A stretch of 6,902 bases of DNA, taken from NCBI GenBank assembly GCA_900554135.1, contig USFU01000090.1:1-6902 (forward strand). The letters run 5' to 3'. Below the pieces are notes generated by a model, which saw only the letters and a list, made by a program, of their open reading frames with translations, searched no databases and was not told the DNA's origin. The DNA is from an uncultured Collinsella sp. GTDB lineage: Bacteria; Actinomycetota; Coriobacteriia; Coriobacteriales; Coriobacteriaceae. Made by a program: the position numbers and the translations under genes. Below are positions 1 to 6,683 of the stretch, piece by piece (position 1 is the first letter of the stretch; each line of letters opens with the position of its first letter).

Positions 1-1538
1 TCCGCCGTGTGCTCGCGAGGCAGATGAATCGTAAAAGTCGTACCCTTTCCAAGCTCCGACTCCACGGATATGTAGCCGTGATGACGCTCGACAATCTGCT
101 TGGTCACGGCGAGGCCCACGCCCAGGCCACCCGCCTCGCGGGCGCGACTGGCATCGGCACGCCAAAAACGTCCGAAGATGCGCGACAAATCATCCTTGGC
201 GATACCGATACCCGTATCCGAAACCGCGATATCGACGTGCTTGCGGTCGCTAAGCACCGACACCACGACCCAACCCCCCTCGGGGGTATAGCGCATGGCG
301 TTACTCAAGAGGTTGATGACGCATTGCGTGATCATGTCGGGATCTGCCTCGACAACGTCATCGTGACCCTGCGTCTCATCTGCAAAGCGCAAACGCAGGT
401 CACGGTCGGCAAACAGGCGCTCCTGGCCATTCACAATCGAACGCACAAACGGCACCATATCCACCGGCTCCAGGTTGAGCGGCGCGGTACTGTTTTCCAT
501 GCGCGACAGGTCGAGCATCTGCTGCACCAGACGGGCCAGACGACGCGTCTCGGAAGCGACCGTCTCCAGATGCTCGTCGTCGGTGGGATACACGCCGTCC
601 TGCATGGCCTCGACCGTTGCAAGCATGGCCATGAGCGGCGTACGCAGCTCGTGGGCAACATCAGAGGTTAGGCGCTTCTCGTGCTTCATATCCTTTTCGA
701 GCGAGGTGGCCATCTCATCGAAGGTCTCTCCCAGCTGATCGATCTCATCATCGCCGCGCAAGCCCGTACGAGCGGACAGGTCTCCATCGCGAATCTGCTT
801 GGCGGTGCTGGTAATACGATGAATCGGCTTGGTGAGCATGCGCGACATGAGCGCTCCGATAACGACCGAGATGCAGACGGCCACAACCGCGGCAAGGGCC
901 ATGGCGTTAAAGGTCTTCTCTCTGAATGCTGAGTCTGCCTTGGTGAGCAGGGCATCGGAGCCAATCGCCCACAATTTGACCTGACCCACGTGCTCGCCGG
1001 AGGACGTCACAATCTCAACGTTGGCAACACTATTGGAATCGGTGGGAGCAGACGAGACTGGGCTGTGCGACGCCTTCTTTCCGCTCGTACCGTCGGTTGT
1101 CGCCTGATTTTCGCGTACATCGGCAGTAGCGCTTGCCGAGGGCCACGAGTCGTCGTAGACGATGACGCCCTTTTTATTGACAACCTGCATACCAAGATCG
1201 TCGGACACCAAACTCGATGTCGCGATCGCACGCAGCTCCCCCGCGGTCCAAGAACCATTTTCCTCATATGACGTTGCCAACTTTTCGGCAGCGGAATTGG
1301 CGATTTCGACAATATTGGAGCGCGTGTAATCCGTAAAAACCGTACCCCATACAACGGAGACTACGCCCACCAGCACCAATACCGTCATGAGCGATGTCAG
1401 GGCAAAAGCCAGGGCCATACGCGAGGGATAGCTCATCGTTGGCCGTGAATCGGAACGAGGCGTGTTCCAACTAGCCTTGGAACCCGCCTCGTTCTCCTGC
1501 TTATGCTTTTGCCCGATTTCAAAGCGCGCAGGTGTCAT
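1..1538 (-). CDS. Sensor histidine kinase of a two-component system (C-terminus cut by window edge)
   Basis: Membrane sensor kinase that autophosphorylates on a histidine and passes the phosphate to the response regulator encoded just upstream. 512 codons are visible and the frame is open to the window edge, so probably only a short tail is missing. Order of parts: cytoplasmic N-terminal tail (1-40), first membrane helix (about 41-66), extracytoplasmic sensor region (about 67-205), second helix (about 210-234), HAMP linker (about 235-285), HisKA with SDVAHELRTPL (phospho-acceptor His296), and HATPase with N box NLLSNAMRYTP (about Asn413), G1 DTGIGIA, F box RIFGRFWRADASR, G2 GGLGVGLAV and a terminal GKGTTFTIHLP. 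All catalytic boxes are intact. The start is the ATG at 1538, preceded by AAGGA with an 8-base spacer; that ribosome site overlaps the regulator's stop codon, so the two are co-transcribed. The sensor region carries a Ser/Thr-rich insertion at about residues 130-170. The signal sensed cannot be told from sequence. Confidence 0.95.
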   Translation of the reverse strand, partial: MTPARFEIGQKHKQENEAGSKASWNTPRSDSRPTMSYPSRMALAFALTSLMTVLVLVGVVSVVWGTVFTDYTRSNIVEIANSAAEKLATSYEENGSWTAGELRAIATSSLVSDDLGMQVVNKKGVIVYDDSWPSASATADVRENQATTDGTSGKKASHSPVSSAPTDSNSVANVEIVTSSGEHVGQVKLWAIGSDALLTKADSAFREKTFNAMALAAVVAVCISVVIGALMSRMLTKPIHRITSTAKQIRDGDLSARTGLRGDDEIDQLGETFDEMATSLEKDMKHEKRLTSDVAHELRTPLMAMLATVEAMQDGVYPTDDEHLETVASETRRLARLVQQMLDLSRMENSTAPLNLEPVDMVPFVRSIVNGQERLFADRDLRLRFADETQGHDDVVEADPDMITQCVINLLSNAMRYTPEGGWVVVSVLSDRKHVDIAVSDTGIGIAKDDLSRIFGRFWRADASRAREAGGLGVGLAVTKQIVERHHGYISVESELGKGTTFTIHLPREHTA

Positions 1539-1550
1539 ATGTGATTTCCT

Positions 1551-2273
1551 TTATTTCTCGTCCGACTTATCGGTCTTGGTCGGAGCCTCGAAGCGGTAGC
1601 CGACACCGTGGACGGTGTAGAGCCACTTGGGCTTCTTGGGGTCGTCGCCCAGCTTGGCGCGAAGGTTCTTCACGTGGCTGTCGATGGTGCGCTCGTAACC
1701 CTCAAAGTCGTAGCCGAGCACCTTCTCGACCAGCTCCATGCGGTTGTAGACGCGGCCGGGGTGACGGGCAAGCGTGGTGAGCAGCTTGAACTCGGAAGCC
1801 GTCAGGTCGACTTCCTTGCCCTCGACCAAAATCTTGTGGCCCGAGATGTCAATGACCAAATCGCCAAAGTCGAGCACCTCGACGGCCGGCTCATCGGCCT
1901 GGTGGGCACGGCGGAACAAGGCGCGCACGCGCGCGACAAGCTCGCGCGGCGAGAACGGCTTGATCAGGTAGTCGTCGGCGCCGAGCTCGAGGCCGATAAT
2001 ACGGTCCTCGATCTCGCCCTTGGCCGTCAGCATAATGATGGGGACATCCGAGGTGTCGCGAATGGTGCGGCAAACGCGCTCGCCGGGAATCTTAGGGAGC
2101 ATGAGGTCGAGCACGACCAGGTCGAACTGATGCTTCTCGAACTCCTCGATAGCGGACTGGCCGTCGCCCACGCCCACAACCCAATAGCCCTCGCGCTCGA
2201 GATAGGCAGCGACAGCGTCGCGGATTGCCTTCTCATCCTCGACCAGCAGAATCTTTTTTGCATCTGAAGCCAT
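1551..2273 (-). CDS. OmpR/PhoB-family response regulator
   Basis: DNA-binding response regulator of 240 residues, the usual length for this family, and the partner of the kinase that follows 12 bases later. The receiver domain (about 5-120) shows the acidic pair Glu12-Asp13 in LLVEDE, the phospho-acceptor Asp56 in VVLDLMLP, Thr83 in MLTAK and Lys105 in IKPF, with Tyr102 at the switch position. The C-terminal winged helix (about 135-232) has LTASEFKLL, the recognition-helix stretch TIDSHVKNLRAKLG and the closing HGVGYRFE. The frame can be extended seven codons upstream to a TTG, but the ATG at 2273 is chosen because a strong Shine-Dalgarno AGGGGGG lies seven bases before it and because the family normally begins a few residues before the ILLVEDE strand. 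Target genes and stimulus are unknown. It resembles general PhoP/PhoB/BaeR-like regulators, but I cannot assign a specific ortholog. Confidence 0.96.
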   Translation of the reverse strand: MASDAKKILLVEDEKAIRDAVAAYLEREGYWVVGVGDGQSAIEEFEKHQFDLVVLDLMLPKIPGERVCRTIRDTSDVPIIMLTAKGEIEDRIIGLELGADDYLIKPFSPRELVARVRALFRRAHQADEPAVEVLDFGDLVIDISGHKILVEGKEVDLTASEFKLLTTLARHPGRVYNRMELVEKVLGYDFEGYERTIDSHVKNLRAKLGDDPKKPKWLYTVHGVGYRFEAPTKTDKSDEK

Positions 2274-2287
2274 AACACGGCCCCCCT
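2274..2287 (-). promoter_or_regulatory. Ribosome binding site that fixes the response regulator start
   Basis: On the minus strand AGGGGGG (2287-2281) is followed by a seven-base spacer and ATG (2273-2271). This supports the ATG rather than the upstream in-frame TTG at 2294, which would place the purine run inside the coding region. Confidence 0.75.
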
Positions 2288-2426
2288 GTCTCAATTAGCT
2301 AAGAACAAGCTCATTTTAACGCACCTGAGCCCACCGGGCGTCGCATGGGTGCGATAGCTCGGCGGGCGGTACTCATAGTCACAACGCGCTTATTCCCCTG
2401 TCGACGCCTTTTTAACCCCTCGGAGA
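2274..2426. other. Intergenic region upstream of the two-component operon, with a nested inverted repeat
   Basis: This 153-base gap separates the lipoprotein stop from the response regulator start. It must hold any promoter specific to the two-component pair. A nested inverted repeat is visible: outer arms CGCACC (2320-2325) and GGTGCG (2348-2353), with an inner GCCC (2329-2332) / GGGC (2336-2339). Neither strand has a T-run after it, so it is not a normal intrinsic terminator. An AT-rich patch reading TTAAAAT on the minus strand (2319-2313) sits right beside it and could be a -10 element, but no acceptable -35 lies 16-18 bases upstream. I see no clear terminator for the lipoprotein gene. Confidence 0.4.
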
Positions 2427-3638
2427 CTAAAGAGAGAACAAGCGAGCGGTAACCGTCTCGGGAATTCCCTGGCTGTTACGCACCGTTGCGTACGTTAAGA
2501 ACGAGCTCGATTTACCCGCCGTAGCAGGATAATCGCCATACTCCAAGGCTCGGTCGGGCGACAGAAGCGAGCCGTAGGTCTTAGCCGAAGTGTCAATCAA
2601 AAAATGCGACGCCTGAACTTTAACCAGGTATTTGTTTTTCCTTCCCGCAGCGCACGCGAGCGGCTCACGCGAAAGGAAGAGGTACGGCCCGCCCTCGTTA
2701 CCGATATAGGTGCCCATATTGCCCAGGCTGCCCACACCGCTATACGTCGCCTCAATGGAGAACACGAAGGTGTCTCCCATATACACGGCCTCGAAAGGCG
2801 AAACCGACGAAGGAAGCACCAGCTGAGCCCGCTTCGTGTTGTTGCCGTCAGTCAGGTCGATCGCCGTCATACCGTAATAGACGCCCTCATCATTGTGTAC
2901 ACGGGGCGAGATGGTCAGGATGCCGTCGCTCACACGCGGGGCGGATGCGAAGCGGCCCGTCGACTTCCAAATAGTCTCAGGCTTGGACTCGCTGGGCGAC
3001 TGACGGTAGCAGTACGAATCGTTACTCGTCTTGGTGCCGCCGGACGAAGGCATCTTATACCAGATGACCGACGACCCATACGCCGTGAAGAGCGGCGGAT
3101 CGTAGTTTTCGCCGCCGCGGTCGAGCTCGACAGCGTTGCCGGTAAGGGAGGAGCCTGCAAGGTTTTGCGCATAGAGTTTCCAAGACGCATTGGCAAAGTT
3201 CATCTCGACCCATGCGAACACGCCATCACCCGCGCGAACGTCGTAAAACGCATAACCGGTTCCCTCAATGGGATCCTCGATAAGTGTGGTAAGCGAGCCA
3301 TCGCCCAGGTTGAGCACACCAAGCGTATTGGCATGCAGGGCAGAAGCAGGCGCCATCATCGCGGCAGCGTAGTCGCCATCGCAGTAGTACAGCAGCGTGC
3401 CCAGCGGCAGCGTCCACGAGGCCGCGGGCTCAAGATCGATATCGACAGCTTCGTACTCATCAGTGATCGAGACAATCTTCGAATCGTCCTTGATAACCTG
3501 CGGCTCGCCAGCGGCGTCATCACTCGTGCCCGTTTTTTTCGAGCAACCGGCCAGTACGGCAGCAGCACCGGTAGCGGCGCCACCCAGCACAAAACCTCGA
3601 CGCGTTATTCCATTCTTAAAGCGATCAGCGATGCTCAT
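2427..3638 (-). CDS. Tat-exported lipoprotein, probably beta-propeller-like, unknown function
   Basis: 403-residue secreted protein. The N-terminus has a twin-arginine motif TRRGFVL (Arg13-Arg14), a hydrophobic Gly/Ala-rich segment (about 15-30) and a lipobox LAGC with Cys32, so it should be exported folded by Tat and anchored by lipid to the outer face of the membrane. After an acidic linker (about 36-60), the rest consists of repeated strand-rich units ending in aromatic/hydrophobic strands and short Asp/Gly turns, such as GVLNLGDGSLTTL, WKLYAQNLAG and MTAIDLTDGN. This suggests a beta-propeller of roughly six blades, inferred by eye. No catalytic motif is recognised. The start is the ATG at 3638: an upstream extension of 18 codons would lie wholly inside the preceding gene and put a basic stretch before the signal peptide. 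The ATG shares its A with the stop of the TSCPD gene (TAATG), pointing to translational coupling. Confidence 0.88.
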   Translation of the reverse strand: MSIADRFKNGITRRGFVLGGAATGAAAVLAGCSKKTGTSDDAAGEPQVIKDDSKIVSITDEYEAVDIDLEPAASWTLPLGTLLYYCDGDYAAAMMAPASALHANTLGVLNLGDGSLTTLIEDPIEGTGYAFYDVRAGDGVFAWVEMNFANASWKLYAQNLAGSSLTGNAVELDRGGENYDPPLFTAYGSSVIWYKMPSSGGTKTSNDSYCYRQSPSESKPETIWKSTGRFASAPRVSDGILTISPRVHNDEGVYYGMTAIDLTDGNNTKRAQLVLPSSVSPFEAVYMGDTFVFSIEATYSGVGSLGNMGTYIGNEGGPYLFLSREPLACAAGRKNKYLVKVQASHFLIDTSAKTYGSLLSPDRALEYGDYPATAGKSSSFLTYATVRNSQGIPETVTARLFSL

Positions 3639-3901
3639 TAGGCGATCTCTGCGCGAGCGGCCTCGATAGCGCGCGTAAGCTGATCGGCGCAAGAGGTCTT
3701 TTTCATACCGCAGGTATTACCGGCGAGAACCTCGATTACGCGATCGGCGGGAGCGCCCTCGACCAGCCTGGAGATGGCCTTGAGGTTGCCATCGCAGCCG
3801 CCAGTAAACTCGACGCCCAGCACCTTGCTGCCATCGTCAGAGAGATTGAGGTGAATATTGCGAGAGCATACACCCTGAGGCTTGTAGTCAAAACTAATCA
3901 T
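3638..3901 (-). CDS. TSCPD-domain protein (TIGR03905-type, four cysteines)
   Basis: Small cytoplasmic protein of 87 residues matching the stand-alone TSCPD family (TIGR03905) in length and cysteine pattern: Cys12 (GVCS), Cys36 (GGCDGNL), Cys64 (NTCGMK) and Cys71 (TSCADQL). The TSCPD domain is otherwise known as a C-terminal part of adenosylcobalamin-dependent ribonucleotide reductases. The spacing of the four cysteines suggests metal binding, but that is inference. The function of the free-standing form is not established. The start is the ATG at 3901, with GAGGGGA just upstream (spacer about five to six bases) and the family-typical beginning. Its TAA stop overlaps the ATG of the Tat lipoprotein gene by one base, so the two are very likely made from one transcript. 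No signal peptide or membrane segment is visible. Confidence 0.92.
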   Translation of the reverse strand: MISFDYKPQGVCSRNIHLNLSDDGSKVLGVEFTGGCDGNLKAISRLVEGAPADRVIEVLAGNTCGMKKTSCADQLTRAIEAARAEIA

Positions 3902-3916
3902 TGAGATCCCCTCTCA
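3902..3916 (-). promoter_or_regulatory. Shine-Dalgarno of the TSCPD gene displayed in a small hairpin loop
   Basis: On the minus strand TGAGA (3916-3912), GGGGA (3911-3907) and TCTCA (3906-3902) form a perfect 5-bp inverted repeat with a 5-base loop, directly followed by the ATG. The loop is the Shine-Dalgarno core. The sequence is certain; whether the hairpin forms and matters for translation is not. Confidence 0.4.
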
Positions 3917-3966
3917 GAAAGAAATTTCAGACGTCTATTATCCCCGCCTGGACCGACTTATTATCG

Positions 3967-3997
3967 CAAGCACCGATTCAACATCCTACGATGCTTG
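3967..3997 (-). other. 9-bp inverted repeat between the cyclase and TSCPD genes
   Basis: On the minus strand CAAGCATCG (3997-3989) can pair with CGGTGCTTG (3975-3967), giving nine pairs including one G-U, around a 13-base loop. It begins 17 bases after the cyclase stop codon. It lacks a following U-run (CGATAATAAG instead), so it may be a weak or Rho-assisted terminator, an mRNA-protecting 3' hairpin, or chance. Two GATAAT hexamers on the minus strand (3965-3960 and 3942-3937) lie after it and could serve as -10 elements for the TSCPD/lipoprotein pair, but no good -35 was found for either. Confidence 0.35.
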
Positions 3998-4014
3998 GAC
4001 TGGTGGGGGCAAGA

Positions 4015-5814
4015 TTAGCAGTCCGCACCCCGTACGTGGACCATGCGCTTCTCACGATACATATTGTGGTCGGCGACGCGATATACATCGGCCAGCGTAT
4101 TTCCAGCCGTCTCGACGGTCGCCACGCCAATCGATGCGCTGACCGTCAGGGTCTCATCGCTTACCGCGGCAAGACCGAGACGAAGGTCCTGTTCCAGCCC
4201 GAGCGCAGACTCGTTGTCAGTATGGGGGCAAACCAGCAAAAACTCGTCGCCGCCAACGCGCATCGGCAGGTAATCCGCACCAGCCACCCGCCGCAGCACG
4301 GACGCCGTCCGTCGCAGCAGTTCATCCCCCATCTCGTGACCATAGATGTCGTTGGTCCGCTTGAGATAATTACAGTCCACCATAATCACGCTCACTGGCA
4401 AGTCCTCGTTTACCAGGCTATCTCCACGCGATTCCAGATAGTTGCGGTTGCGAAGCCCCGTCAGTTTATCTTGGTATGACAGCTCCTCAGCATGCTTGAC
4501 CATCGATATGTTGTGCGTCGCCACGACAACCGACTCCAGCCGGCCTTGCTCATCGCGATGCTGGGGGACAACCTGTAGCGAGTACCAAGCGCCTCGACAA
4601 TCTCGCACCTCGGCAGCCAAGTACGGTACGCCCTCCATACGTTCACGAAGCGTACTTATATCTACGAGTCCCACAACCGCTTCGCGGCTTTCGGGGCTCA
4701 CGATATCCCGGCAGACTGTGTCCATAAAGTCATATGCCTCGTTGTGCTCGGCAAATATCTTCGCTATCGCCGGCGACATATTGATTCCCTCGATCTCGAG
4801 GGTGTCGAGATGCAAAAGGAAGGTCGAATCGTAGATGGCGCTTATGGCATTGATAATGCCGAGCTGTTTATCTTTTTCGACCAAATTGCGGTGGTCAACG
4901 ATATTCCGAGCCAACAGCACCACGACCCAAAACGCAAGGCACACCAAGACGCCGACGGCGACAAATGAAATCCTGTCAGACATGACCTCAGATTTGGGAT
5001 ATAGCGCAAACAGGCGGTAGTCCTTATATGCCGCACGCACGGCATACCATTTGTCTCCTCGATATTCGATGCGCGTCAGGCCATCTTCTTTCCATTCAAC
5101 TCCTGTACTGGTGAGGAGTCGAGCGAGCGACACATCGGCATCGGCGCTGTTGGATGAGACAATCTCCGCATCCTCCATAACAAGCACCGTGGGGCCCTGG
5201 TGGAAGGTGTTGTTCGAAAGCACGTCGGCTATGGCATATGAATAGTCGTCCGCCGAATCGGAAACAAGTGAGCGGTATGCCAGGGCAACGCCGTCGCCAT
5301 ACGGGACAGCACAGACGGCAAAAACGACACCACGTCGCTCAACGACAGTTGAGTAGGTCACTTTGGAACCTTGATACATCGATGCGACCGGCGAACAGGC
5401 CAGCTCCTCTCGCCACAACATGAGCGGATCGCGACCATCGATGTCGTAGTGGGCAGCCATATGGCCATCGGAGTCCATGACCATCAACCCCGAAAGGTTC
5501 TCGGCATGGACAAATTGCTCGATAAGATCGTTGTTAACCTCAACGCGATCAGGGGACAGGAACGTCGCAAACGATTCGACCGCGGCGAGCAAATCGTGCG
5601 TCTCCTCGGTTTTTCTCCCCTGTTCGTAGCGGTCATATTTTTCGCAAGCGTTTTCCAAAAACACCATGGTTTCTTGGCCAAACCCAAGCGTTTTTTCGAG
5701 GCAGCGATGGGTTCCAACCGTATACAACAGGCCTAACAAGACAGCGCTGACAATAACGCCGACAGCTATGACGGTCAGAGTCTTTCGACGCAAGCGGTGC
5801 TCATCATTTGTCAT
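4015..5814 (-). CDS. Membrane diguanylate cyclase: extracytoplasmic sensor, PAS-like, GGDEF
   Basis: 599-residue protein predicted to make the second messenger c-di-GMP from two GTP. Parts in order: membrane helix (about 12-33); a large extracytoplasmic region (about 34-278) with a Cache-like look, including LSGLMVMDSDGHMAAHYD; second helix (about 280-302); a PAS-like domain (about 315-440) ending in VVVATHNISMVKHAEEL; and a GGDEF domain (about 445-590) opening with DKLTGLRNRNYLE, then NDIYGHEMGDELLRR, GGDEF at 521-525 and SIGVATVE. The active-site motif is complete, so catalysis is likely. The RxxD inhibitory site normally ending six residues before GGDEF is absent (the stretch is AGADYLPMRV). 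The start is the ATG at 5814, which overlaps the stop of the binding-protein gene (ATGA) and has AAGGAG seven bases upstream; a longer frame to 5928 would lie inside that gene. No EAL or HD-GYP domain occurs in the window. Confidence 0.95.
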   Translation of the reverse strand: MTNDEHRLRRKTLTVIAVGVIVSAVLLGLLYTVGTHRCLEKTLGFGQETMVFLENACEKYDRYEQGRKTEETHDLLAAVESFATFLSPDRVEVNNDLIEQFVHAENLSGLMVMDSDGHMAAHYDIDGRDPLMLWREELACSPVASMYQGSKVTYSTVVERRGVVFAVCAVPYGDGVALAYRSLVSDSADDYSYAIADVLSNNTFHQGPTVLVMEDAEIVSSNSADADVSLARLLTSTGVEWKEDGLTRIEYRGDKWYAVRAAYKDYRLFALYPKSEVMSDRISFVAVGVLVCLAFWVVVLLARNIVDHRNLVEKDKQLGIINAISAIYDSTFLLHLDTLEIEGINMSPAIAKIFAEHNEAYDFMDTVCRDIVSPESREAVVGLVDISTLRERMEGVPYLAAEVRDCRGAWYSLQVVPQHRDEQGRLESVVVATHNISMVKHAEELSYQDKLTGLRNRNYLESRGDSLVNEDLPVSVIMVDCNYLKRTNDIYGHEMGDELLRRTASVLRRVAGADYLPMRVGGDEFLLVCPHTDNESALGLEQDLRLGLAAVSDETLTVSASIGVATVETAGNTLADVYRVADHNMYREKRMVHVRGADC

Positions 5815-6683
5815 GATTCCGCTCCTTGCCCGCCCGTCGTCGCTCCTGCCTTGTAATTGTCCACAATGCGCTCTATCGTGCCGTCTCGATCCATGTCGAA
5901 CAGCGCGGTATTGAGGTTTTTGACGCACTCTCCCTCATAGGCAACATCAAATGCAACGCCCAGGTCAACCGTCATAACGTTGTCGGCAAACACACGATAA
6001 ACGCCGGGATACTGGGCGACGAGTCGATCAAGCGATTGAACGTCCGCCATCCAACAGTCAACACACCCTTTGGCGAGGGCGGCTTTGCAGAGCTCGGCAG
6101 AACCATACGATTTGATTTGCACGTCCGGCGAGATTTCCAGATCCCCTGCGAGCAATCGGCGTTCGCTCACCGAGCCCGCAATCACCGCGATGGTCTTGCT
6201 TCCATCGAGATGCGCCAAGGACTTGATGCCACTCGTTTTCTTGGCGGAAACCGAGACCGTCACGGTTAGATACGGCTCGGTCCAGTAATACTTATCCTCG
6301 CGATAACAGGGAGAATAATCACACCACAGGCAATCGATATCACCGTTTTTGAGCAGCCGGTCGCGATCGTTCCAGTCAATATCGACAAACTGTGGCTTGA
6401 GCCCCGCACGCTTGCAGGCCTCGCGGGCGATGTCGATATCGATACCGGCGTAATCGCCCGTGGTATCGACATACACATAGGGGTCGTTATCCGTAACGCC
6501 GATTTTGAGTACCGGGAGATCTTTGTCGGCTTCATTCGAGGAGGAAGAACTGCTTCGAACGGTATACGTCAGGGCGGCCACACAGGCGGCAACAAGGAGC
6601 ATGAGCGTAAACGAGACGATGGCGGCTCGCTTGGTGCGTCCGGGCACGCGCCTCCCTTCATCGAAACAGCAGTCGGATTTCAT
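5811..6683 (-). CDS. Membrane-anchored solute-binding protein (SBP_bac_3 family)
   Basis: Extracytoplasmic ligand-binding protein of 290 residues from the ATG at 6683. A basic N-terminus is followed by a hydrophobic segment (about 20-42) and a poly-Ser linker (44-49). The segment contains VAAC, which fits a lipobox (Cys34), but hydrophobic residues continue after it, so an uncleaved membrane anchor is equally possible. The binding domain (about 58-278) has typical landmarks: LKIGVTDNDPYVYVD, YAGIDIDIAREACKRAGL, GDIDCLW, REDKYYWTEPYL and a closing GTIERIVDNYK. Arg128 and Asp214 fall where amino-acid-binding members such as HisJ hold the ligand's carboxylate and amino groups, suggesting an amino-acid-like ligand. 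The domain has eight cysteines, an unusual number. No ABC permease or ATPase is adjacent; instead the stop codon overlaps the start of a membrane diguanylate cyclase, implying a sensing rather than transport role. A GTG at 6647, with AAGGGAGG before it, is an alternative start (278 residues). Confidence 0.92.
   Translation of the reverse strand: MKSDCCFDEGRRVPGRTKRAAIVSFTLMLLVAACVAALTYTVRSSSSSSNEADKDLPVLKIGVTDNDPYVYVDTTGDYAGIDIDIAREACKRAGLKPQFVDIDWNDRDRLLKNGDIDCLWCDYSPCYREDKYYWTEPYLTVTVSVSAKKTSGIKSLAHLDGSKTIAVIAGSVSERRLLAGDLEISPDVQIKSYGSAELCKAALAKGCVDCWMADVQSLDRLVAQYPGVYRVFADNVMTVDLGVAFDVAYEGECVKNLNTALFDMDRDGTIERIVDNYKAGATTGGQGAES
5815..5827 (-). promoter_or_regulatory. Ribosome binding site for the cyclase inside the upstream gene
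   Basis: AAGGAG (5827-5822 on the minus strand) with a seven-base spacer precedes the ATG at 5814. It lies within the last codons of the binding-protein gene and, with the ATGA overlap, indicates coupled translation and settles the cyclase start. Confidence 0.8.

Noticed and set aside
9..671. 220-codon plus-strand frame
   Set aside because: Antisense of the histidine kinase catalytic region, whose H, N, G1, F and G2 boxes are clear in the other direction.
1608..2267. 219-codon plus-strand frame
   Set aside because: Exact antisense of the response regulator, which has every family motif intact on the minus strand.
2348..2426. Intrinsic terminator for the lipoprotein gene
   Set aside because: The minus strand after the stop at 2427 has no stem followed by a U-run; the TTTTT at 2409-2413 is on the plus strand and no gene there needs it.
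2604..3641. 345-codon open frame on the plus strand
   Set aside because: It lies entirely opposite the Tat lipoprotein gene, its translation is rich in Arg/His with no recognisable domain, and it begins without a ribosome site. It is a GC-driven antisense shadow.
3639..3692. 18-codon N-terminal extension of the Tat lipoprotein
   Set aside because: It overlaps the TSCPD coding sequence and adds an Arg/Tyr-rich stretch before an otherwise standard Tat signal beginning at the TAATG junction.
3901..4479. 192-codon plus-strand frame starting opposite the TSCPD start codon
   Set aside because: Mostly antisense of the GGDEF domain; no ribosome site and no recognisable protein features.
5815..5928. 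38-codon N-terminal extension of the cyclase
   Set aside because: It lies wholly within the binding-protein gene, is Arg-rich, and would place a charged tail before the membrane helix. The ATG at 5814 has a strong ribosome site and the ATGA overlap.
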